Assembly (NCBI GenBank): GCA_022710185.1
Contig: JAKLHK010000017.1
Location: 1 to 64,000 of the forward strand
Source of the DNA: Bacteroidota bacterium
GTDB lineage: Bacteria > Bacteroidota > Bacteroidia > Bacteroidales > JAGNHN01
DNA length: 64,000 nt
Direction of reading: 5' to 3'
Below the pieces are notes generated by a model, which saw only the letters and a list, made by a program, of their open reading frames with translations, was not told the origin of the DNA and made no database searches. Numbering within the stretch: the stretch's first letter is position 1; the number at the start of each line of letters is the position of its first letter. Made by a program: the position numbers and the translations under genes. Positions 24,143 through 32,777 of this stretch are shown here, piece by piece.

Positions 24143-24610
24143 TTATTTCTTCCGTGCATACTCTTCGACGATCTCGACGGCTTTCTGGGCGGTGATCTGG
24201 GGGAAGACCTCGTCATTCACCAGCATCACCGGGCCCTTATGGCACCAGCCCAGGCAATTGGCGGTGAGCAGGGTGAACTTTCCGTCCACTGTGGTCTCAC
24301 CAACCTTGATCTTGAGCATATCCGAAAGCGCGTCAATCACGACGTCCTTCCCGGCCATGTGGCAGGCAATGGTCTTGCATACCCTGATCACATAGGAACC
24401 CCGGGGTACCGTGTCCAGGAAAGTGTAGAATGAAGCGGTCCCGAACACATCGGCTGCCGAAATGTCCAGCTCCCTGGCCACTTCGAGCATGGCCTCTTCA
24501 GAGAGGTACCTCTCTTCCTTGACAACGCCCTGCAACACGGGCATCAGGGAATTGCGGGACTTCCCGTGCTTGTCAACAAGCGCCCTGACTAATGTTTCTG
24601 TCTTTGACAT
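24143..24610 (-). CDS. hydC: NuoE-like hydrogenase subunit HydC
   Basis: A 155-residue NuoE-type protein. The helical N-domain (LMPVLQGVVKEERYLSEEAM) is followed by a thioredoxin-like [2Fe-2S] domain with CKTIAC (CX4C) and CLGWC (CX3C). The start is the ATG at 24610; the frame is open further upstream but would read through the operator region. It is the first gene of hydCBA. The leader of about 78 bases contains one perfect Rex box and a second lies over the promoter. It transfers electrons between HydB and HydA. Confidence 0.93.
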   Translation of the reverse strand: MSKTETLVRALVDKHGKSRNSLMPVLQGVVKEERYLSEEAMLEVARELDISAADVFGTASFYTFLDTVPRGSYVIRVCKTIACHMAGKDVVIDALSDMLKIKVGETTVDGKFTLLTANCLGWCHKGPVMLVNDEVFPQITAQKAVEIVEEYARKK

Positions 24611-24662
24611 AATGGTGTAAAGGTTTGAATAACAGTTATATGCAACAAGGTAAGTACATGTA

Positions 24663-24680
24663 TTGTTAACTGAATAACAA
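24663..24680. promoter_or_regulatory. Perfect Rex operator in the hydCBA leader
   Basis: TTGTTA, spacer ACTGAA, TAACAA, with flanking A and T extending the palindrome to 20 bases. It lies downstream of the -7 box near the start of transcription. Confidence 0.88.
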
Positions 24681-24693
24681 TCAGTTTTCGCGG

Positions 24694-24701
24694 CAAAAGT
24701 A
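24694..24701 (-). promoter_or_regulatory. -7 box TACTTTTG of hydCBA
   Basis: Minus-strand TACTTTTG, exact TAnnTTTG match, placed between two perfect Rex boxes. Confidence 0.65.
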
Positions 24702-24711
24702 CACATTGGTA

Positions 24712-24729
24712 TTGTTATAGCACTAACAA
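24712..24729. promoter_or_regulatory. Perfect upstream Rex operator of hydCBA
   Basis: TTGTTA, spacer TAGCAC, TAACAA. It is 49 bases from the first box and sits over the expected -33 region. A further TTGTTA half-site is at 24759-24764. Confidence 0.85.
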
Positions 24730-24807
24730 ACATTGCGGATGTCCTTGTCGTCTGGGAATTGTTATTTAGACTAATTATAATCCCTGAAAAAGGATGGGCA
24801 TCCTTCC

Positions 24808-24815
24808 TACTTTTG
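24808..24815 (+). promoter_or_regulatory. -7 box TACTTTTG of truA
   Basis: Exact TAnnTTTG match. Transcription would begin near 24820, just past the ATG at 24817, which favours the ATG at 24835 as the truA start. A palindrome AAGGAT-GGGC-ATCCTT precedes it at 24790-24805. Confidence 0.6.
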
Positions 24816-24834
24816 TATGGTCACAGGCGAGGGC

Positions 24835-25647
24835 ATGAGGTATTTTCTTGAGCTATCCTTCAATGGTTCCGGCTTTGCCGGATGGCAACAGCAGCCCGGG
24901 TCGCCCTCGGTGCAGGCTGAGCTGCAGCGGGCGCTCACTGGGGTCCTGGGAAGCACAGTGGAGGTGACCGGGGCAGGCCGCACCGATGCCGGCGTACATG
25001 CCCGGCAAATGGTCCTGCACTTCGATGGCCCCGACGGCCTCCAGCTTGCACCGGACGCCTTCTTTCGTGATCTGAGCCTCTTGCTGCCTCCAGCCATTCG
25101 TGTGCATGGACTCCGGCCTGTACGTGAGGAGGCTCATGCCCGCTTCGATGCCGTCACCCGGGGGTATCGCTATTTCGTAGACCGCGAACGCAACCCCTTC
25201 CTCAGGGGTCTCGCCATGGACTACCATGGCCCACTGGATTTTGATGTCATGCAGAAGGGCGCTTCCATGCTTACCGGCACGCGCGACTTCCGTTGCTTTG
25301 CACGCAGCGGCAGCGAGGTAAGTCATTACCTCTGCAGTGTTTACACCTCGCATTGGCTGGAGGAGGAGGGTGTGCTCATCTTTGAGATCAGGGCCAACCG
25401 CTTTCTCAGGAATATGGTGAGGGCGATAGTAGGTACCCTGCTGGATATCGGGAGGGGCCGCTTCGCCTTGAACGCGCTACCCGGTATTCTCGCATCAGGA
25501 TCACGCAGCCGGGCAGGCACCTCGGCACCCGCCCATGGGCTCTTCCTTTGGGAAGTGACCTATCCCCGGGAAATTTACCTCGAAAGCGCAGATTGTCAAT
25601 CCGACGTATCGGGGCCCAGCCTGAGCTCTCCCGGCCTGAGCAGATAA
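24835..25647 (+). CDS. truA: tRNA pseudouridine synthase A
   Basis: A 270-residue TruA, converting uridines 38-40 of tRNA anticodon stems to pseudouridine. It starts with the family hallmark MRYFLELSFNGSGFAGWQ, and the catalytic Asp lies in GAGRTDAGVHA. The later FLRNMVRAIVGTLLDIGRG segment is also characteristic. The ATG at 24835 is chosen because it matches the family start, follows GAGGGC and fits the promoter position. The C-terminal tail overlaps the convergent flippase-like gene by 52 bases. Confidence 0.95.
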   Translation: MRYFLELSFNGSGFAGWQQQPGSPSVQAELQRALTGVLGSTVEVTGAGRTDAGVHARQMVLHFDGPDGLQLAPDAFFRDLSLLLPPAIRVHGLRPVREEAHARFDAVTRGYRYFVDRERNPFLRGLAMDYHGPLDFDVMQKGASMLTGTRDFRCFARSGSEVSHYLCSVYTSHWLEEEGVLIFEIRANRFLRNMVRAIVGTLLDIGRGRFALNALPGILASGSRSRAGTSAPAHGLFLWEVTYPREIYLESADCQSDVSGPSLSSPGLSR

Positions 25648-26477
25648 TAAATGCCACAGAAGGAAACCAGGAGGCTGATGAGGTAAAACATCAGGCTGAG
25701 CCCTACGGCCACTCCCGTATCCAGTCCCAGCATCCCTGAACCCAACAGAAAGGTCAGTTCCCGTGTACCTACCCCGCCCACAGTGATGGGCAGCATGGCC
25801 ACGATGCTCGAGACCAGGAACAGGAACAGGTATCCGGTAGGATTCCCCCCGCTGCCTATGGCAGTGAGGATGAGCCATGCACTGAGGATCTGGGCCACTT
25901 GCACCCCCAGGGAATACAAGGTTGTAGGAACGTACAGGAGGCGCAGAGAGGGCAGCAATTTCCATAACAGGAGATAGGCGGCGGCAAGGGCCAGCGGAGC
26001 CAGGAACCAGATCCACCCATGGAATGCCCCGGCCCGGAGCGGAGTGAGGTAATACAGGCCAACGCCAAGCACCAGGAGCGCCAGCAGTCCGCTGGCCCTG
26101 TCGGCCAGCACGGTCCATAGGATACGGGTTGCCCTTACGCCGAAGCGGCGGTTGAGCAGATAGATCTTATACCCGTCACCGCCTATGCCCCCGGGCAGGA
26201 AGAGGTTGTAGAACATGCCCAGAAGATAGAGCTTGAGGTTGAAGACGGCTCCAATAGGGATACCTGTGGCCTGGAAGAAGCGCCTCAGCCTGACGGCGCT
26301 CAGGTATTTGGAAAGGATGAACGCGATCACGGCCGGGAACAGCGGCCAGGGCGAAAGGCCTTGCAGGCTGTCCAGCACTTCCTTGAATGGGATCTTGCTG
26401 AAAACAAACCAGAGGGCGGCTATGGTGAACCCGAGCTTGAGAAGGGCCTTCACCGGCCCCGACACCTTAATTTTCAC
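25596..26477 (-). CDS. Flippase-like membrane protein (LPG synthase TM domain family)
   Basis: A 293-residue polytopic membrane protein with about eight hydrophobic segments. The family pattern is visible in FFQATGIPIGAVFNLKLYLLG, FLPGGIGGDGYKIYLL and LPITVGGVGTRELTFLLG. It belongs to the UPF0104 or AglD/MprF N-terminal flippase-like group, proteins that move lipid-linked or charged lipids across membranes; no catalytic synthase domain is attached. The gene overlaps the end of the GT2 gene by 11 bases, so both may act on the same lipid-linked sugar. Confidence 0.88.
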   Translation of the reverse strand: MKIKVSGPVKALLKLGFTIAALWFVFSKIPFKEVLDSLQGLSPWPLFPAVIAFILSKYLSAVRLRRFFQATGIPIGAVFNLKLYLLGMFYNLFLPGGIGGDGYKIYLLNRRFGVRATRILWTVLADRASGLLALLVLGVGLYYLTPLRAGAFHGWIWFLAPLALAAAYLLLWKLLPSLRLLYVPTTLYSLGVQVAQILSAWLILTAIGSGGNPTGYLFLFLVSSIVAMLPITVGGVGTRELTFLLGSGMLGLDTGVAVGLSLMFYLISLLVSFCGIYYLLRPGELRLGPDTSD

Positions 26478-27405
26478 CGGTGGTGATGCTTTTGATCCGA
26501 TAGGGCTTCTTGTCCTGGGATTCGTAATAGGTGCGGGTGAGCACTTCCAGAATGATGCCCACAGTGATGATCTGCACCCCCATGATGGTAAGCAATATCC
26601 CCAGCAGGAGCAAGGGCTTGCCCCAGATGTCGTTGCCCAATACCTTCAGCACCAGCATATAGGCGTCGATGAGGGCACCGATCCCGAAGATGATCAGCCC
26701 CAGGTTGCCGAAGAGGTGCATGGGTTTGTGGAGGTACTTTTTAAAGAAAAGCATTAGCAGCAGGTCACTGACCACCTTGAGGGTGCGGTTGATCCCGTAT
26801 TTGGATGCTCCGAATTTCCGTGAGTGATGCCTTACGTCCACCTGGGTGATGGTGGCCCCGTCGAAGCTGGCCAGGACGGGGATAAAACGGTGCAGTTCCC
26901 CATAAAGCCCCAGGCCCTTGGCTATGGGGCTGCGGAATACCTTGAGGGTGCAACCGTAGTCTTTCATCCTTACCCCGGTCGACTTACGTATAATGGCGTT
27001 GGCGATTTTACTCGGAATCTTGCGCAGGATCATACCGTCACGACGGTTGGCCCTGACCCCGGCCACGATATCCCATCCGCCCTCTTCGGCGATCTTCAGC
27101 ATCATCGGGATGTCGAGGGGATCATTCTGAAGGTCACCGTCCATGGTAACCAGGTATTCCCCTCTGGCTTCGGCTATGCCTGCGGCCAGGGCGGGGCTCT
27201 GACCATAATTGGTGCTCAGCCTCACCAGCCGGATCCGCTTGCTGTTGATGGCGTTGATCTCCGCCACGGTCTGGTCGGTAGAGCCGTCATCCACATAAAT
27301 GATCTCATAATCCTCCTCCCCGAGGGCCTGAAAGATCTGTTCTACCAGCGGTCGGATATTCTTTTCCTCGTTGTAAACACAGATCACGATGCTGAGCTTG
27401 GGCAT
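26467..27405 (-). CDS. GT2 family glycosyltransferase with C-terminal membrane helices
   Basis: A 312-residue DPM1/ArnC/GtrB-like glycosyltransferase, which moves a sugar from a nucleotide to polyprenyl phosphate. LSIVICVYNEEKNIRPLVEQ opens the GT-A fold, IIYVDDGSTDQT and VTMDGDLQNDP carry the nucleotide- and metal-binding acids, and two membrane helices lie at about residues 235-300. The ATG at 27405 puts the first beta strand right after the start; the open frame extends further without family similarity. It lies between the DUF456 gene and the flippase-like gene in one operon. Confidence 0.9.
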   Translation of the reverse strand: MPKLSIVICVYNEEKNIRPLVEQIFQALGEEDYEIIYVDDGSTDQTVAEINAINSKRIRLVRLSTNYGQSPALAAGIAEARGEYLVTMDGDLQNDPLDIPMMLKIAEEGGWDIVAGVRANRRDGMILRKIPSKIANAIIRKSTGVRMKDYGCTLKVFRSPIAKGLGLYGELHRFIPVLASFDGATITQVDVRHHSRKFGASKYGINRTLKVVSDLLLMLFFKKYLHKPMHLFGNLGLIIFGIGALIDAYMLVLKVLGNDIWGKPLLLLGILLTIMGVQIITVGIILEVLTRTYYESQDKKPYRIKSITTGEN

Positions 27406-27455
27406 GGTGTTGGTCTTGTGGGTTCTTAGGGTAGCCTTTCCGGGTACGGTCCTGT

Positions 27456-27929
27456 TCAGACCAGGGCGGCGATGAAAAGATAGCAAAAGTAAACTGAAAC
27501 GGCCAGTTTCATCACGGTGCCGGCCAGGAAGCCGATAAAGGATCCAAACCCTGCCCGCAGCGCAGCTTGCCAGGCCTTGCCGTCCAGAAGTTCTCCGGTC
27601 ACTGCACCGAGGAATGGCCCGGCGATGATACCCCAGGGGGGCACGAGCAAACCAAGCAATAGCCCGGCCATGCTACCCCATGCCCCCAGTTTGCTTCCGC
27701 CAAACTTGCGGGTACCCCATACAGGTACCACATAGTCGAGGAAAGTGACCAGGGCAGCCAGCCCGGCCCAGAGGAACAGTTGTCGGGCCTCGAATGGCCG
27801 GAATGAGGTGAGTTGCAGCAGCAGAAGTCCGAAGAAACCCAATGGCGGGCCGGGAATGACGGGTAGAACGCAGCCCAGGACGCCCCCGGCCAGCAGCAGG
27901 CCACCGGAAATGATCCAAATCCAGTCCAT
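27456..27929 (-). CDS. DUF456 family membrane protein
   Basis: A 157-residue membrane protein with four to five glycine-rich hydrophobic segments. The DUF456 signatures are clear: GGVLGCVLPVIPGPPLGFFG near the N-terminus, and GAWGSMAGLLLGLLVPPWG and GAVTGELLDGK in the middle. The function of the family is unknown. It starts just before the end of the lipoprotein gene, with one base between, so the two are co-transcribed. Confidence 0.88.
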   Translation of the reverse strand: MDWIWIISGGLLLAGGVLGCVLPVIPGPPLGFFGLLLLQLTSFRPFEARQLFLWAGLAALVTFLDYVVPVWGTRKFGGSKLGAWGSMAGLLLGLLVPPWGIIAGPFLGAVTGELLDGKAWQAALRAGFGSFIGFLAGTVMKLAVSVYFCYLFIAALV

Positions 27930-27930
27930 A

Positions 27931-28506
27931 TCAGGGCAGCTTTTCGATCCAGCCCGAGAGCAGCCAGGCCCTGGCAGCTTCCGGTGGGTTCATCTTTTCG
28001 GTGCGGAGGGAAACCAGGTAGCGGCCCTTTACTCCGATAAGTGCGGTGCCCTGCATGGAGCTCAGGTCGTAGGATTCCCAACCGACCTGGCCTTTGGGTA
28101 GCTGCAGTTCACGTGCATAGCTGCCATCCCGTTCAAAGCTCAGCTCCGGTTTCCAAAGGCCTGTAGCCAGGGTGTAAAATTGCGGGACCTTGAGGTAGTC
28201 GGAGACGGTGACATAGATTTCCTCTCCCCCCTCGCCCTGCATGCTCAGCGAGGCGTTTGCGATGCTGTCGCCGGTAGCGGTGTCGGTCAACAGTATGGTA
28301 TTGGTCACGTGGTAATCCTGGGGAGGAGGGGGCACCAGGTCAAGCAGGTTTTCCGGAGTCATCAGCCTGGGGCTTACTGCTGCTGGCGAAAGGCCCTCCC
28401 TGGTTTTTTCCTGCTTGCAGGAAGTAAATACTACCGTACTGAATATCATCCACAAGGGAAGGCCCAGGACCAGCACGGCCCGGAAATCACGGCTCATAGG
28501 CTTCAT
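27931..28506 (-). CDS. Hypothetical lipoprotein
   Basis: A 191-residue protein with a signal peptide ending in a lipobox, VVFTSC, at about Cys30, followed by a Pro-rich linker and a compact domain of about 125 residues. I do not recognise the domain; the sequence VTNTILLTDTATGDSIANAS hints at a beta-rich periplasmic fold. It heads the operon running to the flippase-like gene. A TATATTTG box ends five bases before the ATG, suggesting a leaderless transcript. Confidence 0.75.
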   Translation of the reverse strand: MKPMSRDFRAVLVLGLPLWMIFSTVVFTSCKQEKTREGLSPAAVSPRLMTPENLLDLVPPPPQDYHVTNTILLTDTATGDSIANASLSMQGEGGEEIYVTVSDYLKVPQFYTLATGLWKPELSFERDGSYARELQLPKGQVGWESYDLSSMQGTALIGVKGRYLVSLRTEKMNPPEAARAWLLSGWIEKLP

Positions 28507-28510
28507 GCTG

Positions 28511-28518
28511 CAAATATA
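28511..28518 (-). promoter_or_regulatory. -7 box TATATTTG at the lipoprotein start
   Basis: Exact TAnnTTTG match on the minus strand, directly abutting the start codon region at 28506. Confidence 0.6.
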
Positions 28519-28614
28519 ATCGATGGATTTGTGAACAAACCATTTGGGAAACGCATTGGATTTTGGTATCTTGATGCGGATTCCGGATGTCCCCTCCGGG
28601 TAGTAGTGTCAGCC

Positions 28615-30633
28615 ATGAACCAGGAGAACTACGAGAACGATCTCAGGACCGGTCCCGGGGCCGGGGAGGATGGGTATGACCCCTGTCAGAAGCGTTTTCA
28701 GCGTCTTTTCGAGGACCTGGCCCGCATGTTGCCTGCCCTGGTTTTTGAAGTGGATGCAGAAGGACGCATGACCTTTGCCGATGAACCGGCTTTCCGCATG
28801 GCATCTTTCGAATCCGAGCGACGTTTTATCCCGGGCCGGACCAGCGTATTCCGTCTTATCGTGCCGGAAGATCGACAGCGGATGAAGGATAATCTGCAAC
28901 GGATCTTTCATGCAAATGAATCGGAAGCCCTGGGCCTGCTGAGCGGTGACAAGTACCGCTACCGCAATTTGGATGGTGTGATCCGGACTTTCCGGGTTTA
29001 TGGTACGCCGGTACGTTCCGGCGGAAGGGTAGTCGCGGTTAAGGGAGTGGCTGTCGACGAGACAGAACGCATTGAGGCCGAAGTAGAGCTCATGGAAAGC
29101 CGGCGCCGTCTGAGCACCTTGATGGACAATCTTCAAGGGATGGTATACCGCTGCCTCAACGATGCGGATTGGACCATGCTCTTCGTAAGTAACGGGGCCC
29201 TCGAGCTCACAGGATATGAGGCTTCGGACCTGCAACTGGGCAAAACGGTACAGTATGGGGACCTTATTCATCCGGAGGATGTCAACCTGGTATGGAGCAC
29301 CGTACAGAAAGGGGTAGAGAGCAATACTCCCTTTAAGATGGTCTACCGGTTGAATCACCGTACCCAGGGTTACCGCTGGGTATGGGAGCAGGGCCGCAGT
29401 GTGGGCCCCGACCCGGACGGAAATATCATCCTGGAGGGATTCATTTCCGACATCACCGATAAGCAGAAAGCGCTGGAAGAGCTGCAGGTGGCCAAGGAGA
29501 AGGCGGAAGAAAGCGACCGCCTCAAATCGGCTTTCCTGGCCAATATGTCGCATGAGATCCGTACTCCCCTCAATGCGATCATCGGGTTTTCCAACCTGCT
29601 GCTGGAGCCGGATTACGACACCTCACAACAGGCGGAGTACGCCTCTATCATTGAAAGGGCCGGGAAGCAGCTGCTCTCGCTGGTTAACGACATCATCGAT
29701 GTCTCCCTTATCGAAACCGGGCAGGTGAAGCTTTTTCCAAAGGATATCAGCCTGTCCCGCCTGCTGGAAGAGATATACAAGCTCTATCAGAAGAAAAATA
29801 CCTTCCGGCCAGGAGTGAAGTTCAGGCTCGATTTGCCTGACTGTGATAGGGACCTTCAGTATCGCATCGATGACTTCCGGTTGCGACAGGTGATACAGAA
29901 CCTGGTGGACAACGCCCTGAAGTTTACCTGGGAAGGAGAGGTGGTGCTGGGTTGCCGGGGCATCGATACTGACTCACCTGAAGTGGTGGTCTTCGTGAAG
30001 GACACCGGGATCGGGATGCCGGAAGATAAGTTGCCTTTTATCTTCGAGCGCTTCTTCCAGATCGACCAGTCCAAAGGCCGGCAGCAGGGGGGTACCGGGC
30101 TGGGCCTCGCCATAACACGGGGATACGTGGAATTAATGGGCGGCCGCATTGAAGTGGATTCCATCCTGGGCAAGGGCACCGAATTCCGTCTTAATTTCCC
30201 CTTGAGCCATCCGATGAGAGCCGTGAATGGCTCCTTCACCCACACGGAACCGGAGCAGGATAACTTGCATCTCGTCGGAAGGACGGTATTGGTTGTTGAA
30301 GATGAGGACCATAGCATGCTCTTCCTGGAGAATGCGCTGAGCAGCGCAGGACTTCAGGTAATCAAGGCAAGGGATGGAAAGCAGGCTGTGGCATGCTGCG
30401 AGGATATGCAGCCAGTCGATATAGTGCTGATGGACCTGAAACTGCCGGATATGAGCGGCCTGGAGGCCTGCCGCCAGCTGCTCCGCCTGCGTCCGGGATT
30501 GAAAGTGATCGCGCAGACGGCTTATGCGATGGCAGGAGACGAGAAGGCCGCATTTGAAGCCGGATGCATTGGCTACCTCACAAAGCCATACACCCGCGGG
30601 GCCCTTCTCTCGGCCCTGAGCAGTCACCTATGA
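28615..30633 (+). CDS. PAS-PAS histidine kinase-receiver hybrid
   Basis: A 672-residue soluble hybrid kinase. Two PAS regions (about 20-150 and 160-290) are followed by a coiled linker, the kinase H-box FLANMSHEIRTPLNAIIGFS, N-box QNLVDNALKFT and G-box GGTGLGLAIT. A C-terminal receiver has its phosphoacceptor Asp in IVLMDLKLPDMSG. The ATG at 28615 starts the first globular region; the frame is open upstream but crosses the divergent lipoprotein gene. No output domain is attached, so it needs a phosphotransfer partner. It ends three bases from the convergent response regulator. Confidence 0.92.
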   Translation: MNQENYENDLRTGPGAGEDGYDPCQKRFQRLFEDLARMLPALVFEVDAEGRMTFADEPAFRMASFESERRFIPGRTSVFRLIVPEDRQRMKDNLQRIFHANESEALGLLSGDKYRYRNLDGVIRTFRVYGTPVRSGGRVVAVKGVAVDETERIEAEVELMESRRRLSTLMDNLQGMVYRCLNDADWTMLFVSNGALELTGYEASDLQLGKTVQYGDLIHPEDVNLVWSTVQKGVESNTPFKMVYRLNHRTQGYRWVWEQGRSVGPDPDGNIILEGFISDITDKQKALEELQVAKEKAEESDRLKSAFLANMSHEIRTPLNAIIGFSNLLLEPDYDTSQQAEYASIIERAGKQLLSLVNDIIDVSLIETGQVKLFPKDISLSRLLEEIYKLYQKKNTFRPGVKFRLDLPDCDRDLQYRIDDFRLRQVIQNLVDNALKFTWEGEVVLGCRGIDTDSPEVVVFVKDTGIGMPEDKLPFIFERFFQIDQSKGRQQGGTGLGLAITRGYVELMGGRIEVDSILGKGTEFRLNFPLSHPMRAVNGSFTHTEPEQDNLHLVGRTVLVVEDEDHSMLFLENALSSAGLQVIKARDGKQAVACCEDMQPVDIVLMDLKLPDMSGLEACRQLLRLRPGLKVIAQTAYAMAGDEKAAFEAGCIGYLTKPYTRGALLSALSSHL

Positions 30634-30636
30634 GGC

Positions 30637-31347
30637 TCAATCCCCGAGCTGTGGTGGCAGGTGGAGACAGAACCCTTGTCCGTGGATATTCTCAAGTTGA
30701 ATGGCCGGGTCATCCGCCAGGTACCTTCGCATACGGGAAATGAAGACGTCCAGGCTACGCCCGCTGAAATAGTCGTCGGTGTCCCATACCGCACGAAGGA
30801 TATCTTCACGGCGCAGCCTCTGGTTGGCATGGTCGGCCAGAAATCGTAGCAGGTCAGCTTCCCTTCGTGTCAGCTTGCGCTGCCCACCGGGCCCATCGAG
30901 GTTACGGCTGTGCTGATCGAAACGGTAACGACCGATCGCCCGGCTACGGTCGGCGGGGTCGTTCCTTACGATCATGCTGCGCTTCAGGAACACTTCGATG
31001 CGCAGGAGCAGCTCTTCGATGCTGAAGGGCTTGGTAATGTAATCATCCGCCCCGGTAGCGAAGCCACTCAGCTTGTCCTCCTTGAGTGCCCGTGCGGTAA
31101 GAAAAAGAATGGGGATATGCTGGTTTAGCTGGCGTATGCGTTCTGCCAGGCTGAAACCGTCCATGCCGGGTAACATAACATCCAGCAGGCAGATGTCGAA
31201 GCTTTCGGTGCGGAAGCAATCCAGGGCCGGGTTGCCGCTGGTAAAGTGCCTGACCACAAACCCATGACGTTCGAGATTGTCACGGGTGACAAAGGCCAGG
31301 AACTCATCGTCCTCCACATATAATATATGTGTGTTCGTCCGGTTCAT
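30637..31347 (-). CDS. OmpR-family response regulator
   Basis: A 236-residue regulator: N-terminal receiver with VEDDEFLAFV and phosphoacceptor Asp in ICLLDVMLPGMDG, Thr/Lys switch residues in LFLTAR and ITKPFS, and a C-terminal winged helix with LTRREADLLRFLADH and VFISRMRRYL. It overlaps the kinase gene upstream by four bases (ATGA), a standard two-component pair. Targets unknown. Confidence 0.93.
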   Translation of the reverse strand: MNRTNTHILYVEDDEFLAFVTRDNLERHGFVVRHFTSGNPALDCFRTESFDICLLDVMLPGMDGFSLAERIRQLNQHIPILFLTARALKEDKLSGFATGADDYITKPFSIEELLLRIEVFLKRSMIVRNDPADRSRAIGRYRFDQHSRNLDGPGGQRKLTRREADLLRFLADHANQRLRREDILRAVWDTDDYFSGRSLDVFISRMRRYLADDPAIQLENIHGQGFCLHLPPQLGD

Positions 31348-32618
31348 CGTCCCTGCGTTGGAATCATTATCCTGATGCGGGCTCCCCCTTCCGGGGCCTG
31401 GTCAATCCCGATCCTCCAGCGGTGGGCCTTAACCACCCGGGCAACGTAGAACAAACCCAGGCCGAATCCCCGGTGCGACTGCACCCGTCCTTCCGGCACC
31501 CGGTAATGCTTCCGGAACACCCGTCGCCGCTCCGATGGGGGGATCCCGGGACCATTGTCCCTCACTTCGAGGATATATGCCGTCGCTGCGGTGTGGCAGC
31601 TGAGCACTACCTGGGGCCTCACGGTGGCAAACTTCACCGCGTTGTCCAGCAGGTTGTGAAGTACCCCGCGAAAATGCACAGGGTCGGCCATGAGGCGATA
31701 CCCGGGGCAGCGCAGGTCTATGGTAAGACCTCCCCCTGCCGCCTCCGCCCGTATACGGAATTGGGGTGCCAGCTCCCGCAGCACATCTTCAACCGACACC
31801 TCCTCCCTGCGTAGTTCCATGCGCCGGCGGTCGATGCGTGCCACCTCCAGGATGCGGTTCACATGCGACTCCAGTTGCTGCACCTGCCCGGCGATGATCC
31901 CTCCATACTGGGCCAGGCGGTCTCCCTGATCGGCCAGTGCCGGATCCTGAAGTACCTCAGAAGCGATCTTCAGGGTAGCCAGGGGCGTCTTGAACTCGTG
32001 GGTCATGGCATTGACAAAGTCGCGCTGCACCTCGGAGAGCCGCTTCTGCCGGAAAATAACGAAGATGGCATAGCCAAAGAAGATCAGTGCCAGGCCAAGC
32101 AGTACAGAGGAAAAGAACCACAACCGCAGGTCACGGCTGGTCTCCCGTGGAAGGTCAGGAAAGTTGATCCCGAAATAATAAGTGAATTCAGGCTTCTGGG
32201 GAAACTTTTCGGCATCGTGACTGAATTCGCCCTCCACCGGATGCGCACTGGTTCCGGCATATACCATCTGATCGGTGGCACAGTCGTAGATGGCGTATTC
32301 GTATGCAAAAGAAATGCCGCGATGTGAAAACTCGGTACTGAGGAAGTGGTCCAGGACCCCCGGTTCGATCACGTCGTTGATATTGACGATGAAATATGTA
32401 GGGGAGACCCTCACTACCGGATTCTCGTTCGGAAAGGTGGTGCCCATGAAGGTGGCCATATTGCGGGCCACGGCGATCAGGGCAAGGCTCACTTCCTGGG
32501 TGTTCTCCTGATGCTTCATGCGAAAGGCCCGGCTCAGCCAGGTGAGCTGGAACAAGAGTACCGCGGCCACCGTGGCCACGCCCAGGATTACCACCCAACG
32601 GATGTTCTTGGAACGCAT
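31344..32618 (-). CDS. Membrane sensor histidine kinase
   Basis: A 424-residue kinase with a first membrane helix near residues 8-30, a periplasmic sensor of about 135 residues, a second helix near 168-190, H-box NAMTHEFKTPLATLKIASEV, N-box LHNLLDNAVKF and G-box GFGLGLFYV. It is translationally coupled to the OmpR-type regulator. The sensor domain lacks a recognisable ligand motif, so the signal is unknown. Confidence 0.93.
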   Translation of the reverse strand: MRSKNIRWVVILGVATVAAVLLFQLTWLSRAFRMKHQENTQEVSLALIAVARNMATFMGTTFPNENPVVRVSPTYFIVNINDVIEPGVLDHFLSTEFSHRGISFAYEYAIYDCATDQMVYAGTSAHPVEGEFSHDAEKFPQKPEFTYYFGINFPDLPRETSRDLRLWFFSSVLLGLALIFFGYAIFVIFRQKRLSEVQRDFVNAMTHEFKTPLATLKIASEVLQDPALADQGDRLAQYGGIIAGQVQQLESHVNRILEVARIDRRRMELRREEVSVEDVLRELAPQFRIRAEAAGGGLTIDLRCPGYRLMADPVHFRGVLHNLLDNAVKFATVRPQVVLSCHTAATAYILEVRDNGPGIPPSERRRVFRKHYRVPEGRVQSHRGFGLGLFYVARVVKAHRWRIGIDQAPEGGARIRIMIPTQGR

Positions 32619-32740
32619 GTATCGGGCTTTAACCGGATAAAGTTCGTCAATATGAGGTCTACATCCGTCGCCTTCCGGCCCTGTTAACAGCCATTAACAA
32701 AAATTTCCTTTCATTAACACCTGTCAAATCCTGCTGGCAT

Positions 32741-32748
32741 TAGTTTTG
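32741..32748 (+). promoter_or_regulatory. -7 box TAGTTTTG of the DUF1573 gene
   Basis: Exact TAnnTTTG match 29 bases before the ATG at 32778. Confidence 0.55.
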
Positions 32749-32777
32749 ATGTCAGTAAGCATTAATCAACACACACC

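Noticed and set aside
24629..24639. ATAAC-A-GTTAT inverted repeat in the hydC leader
   Set aside because: The arms are in the wrong arrangement for a Rex box and only five bases long; likely chance beside the real sites.
28180..28614. N-terminal extension of the PAS-kinase hybrid
   Set aside because: It would overlap most of the lipoprotein gene on the other strand and lacks protein-like character; the ATG at 28615 is better.
32684..32703. Rex-like sequence CTGTTA...TAACAA between the kinase and DUF1573 genes
   Set aside because: The spacer is eight bases instead of six and one arm is imperfect, so I do not count it as a Rex box.
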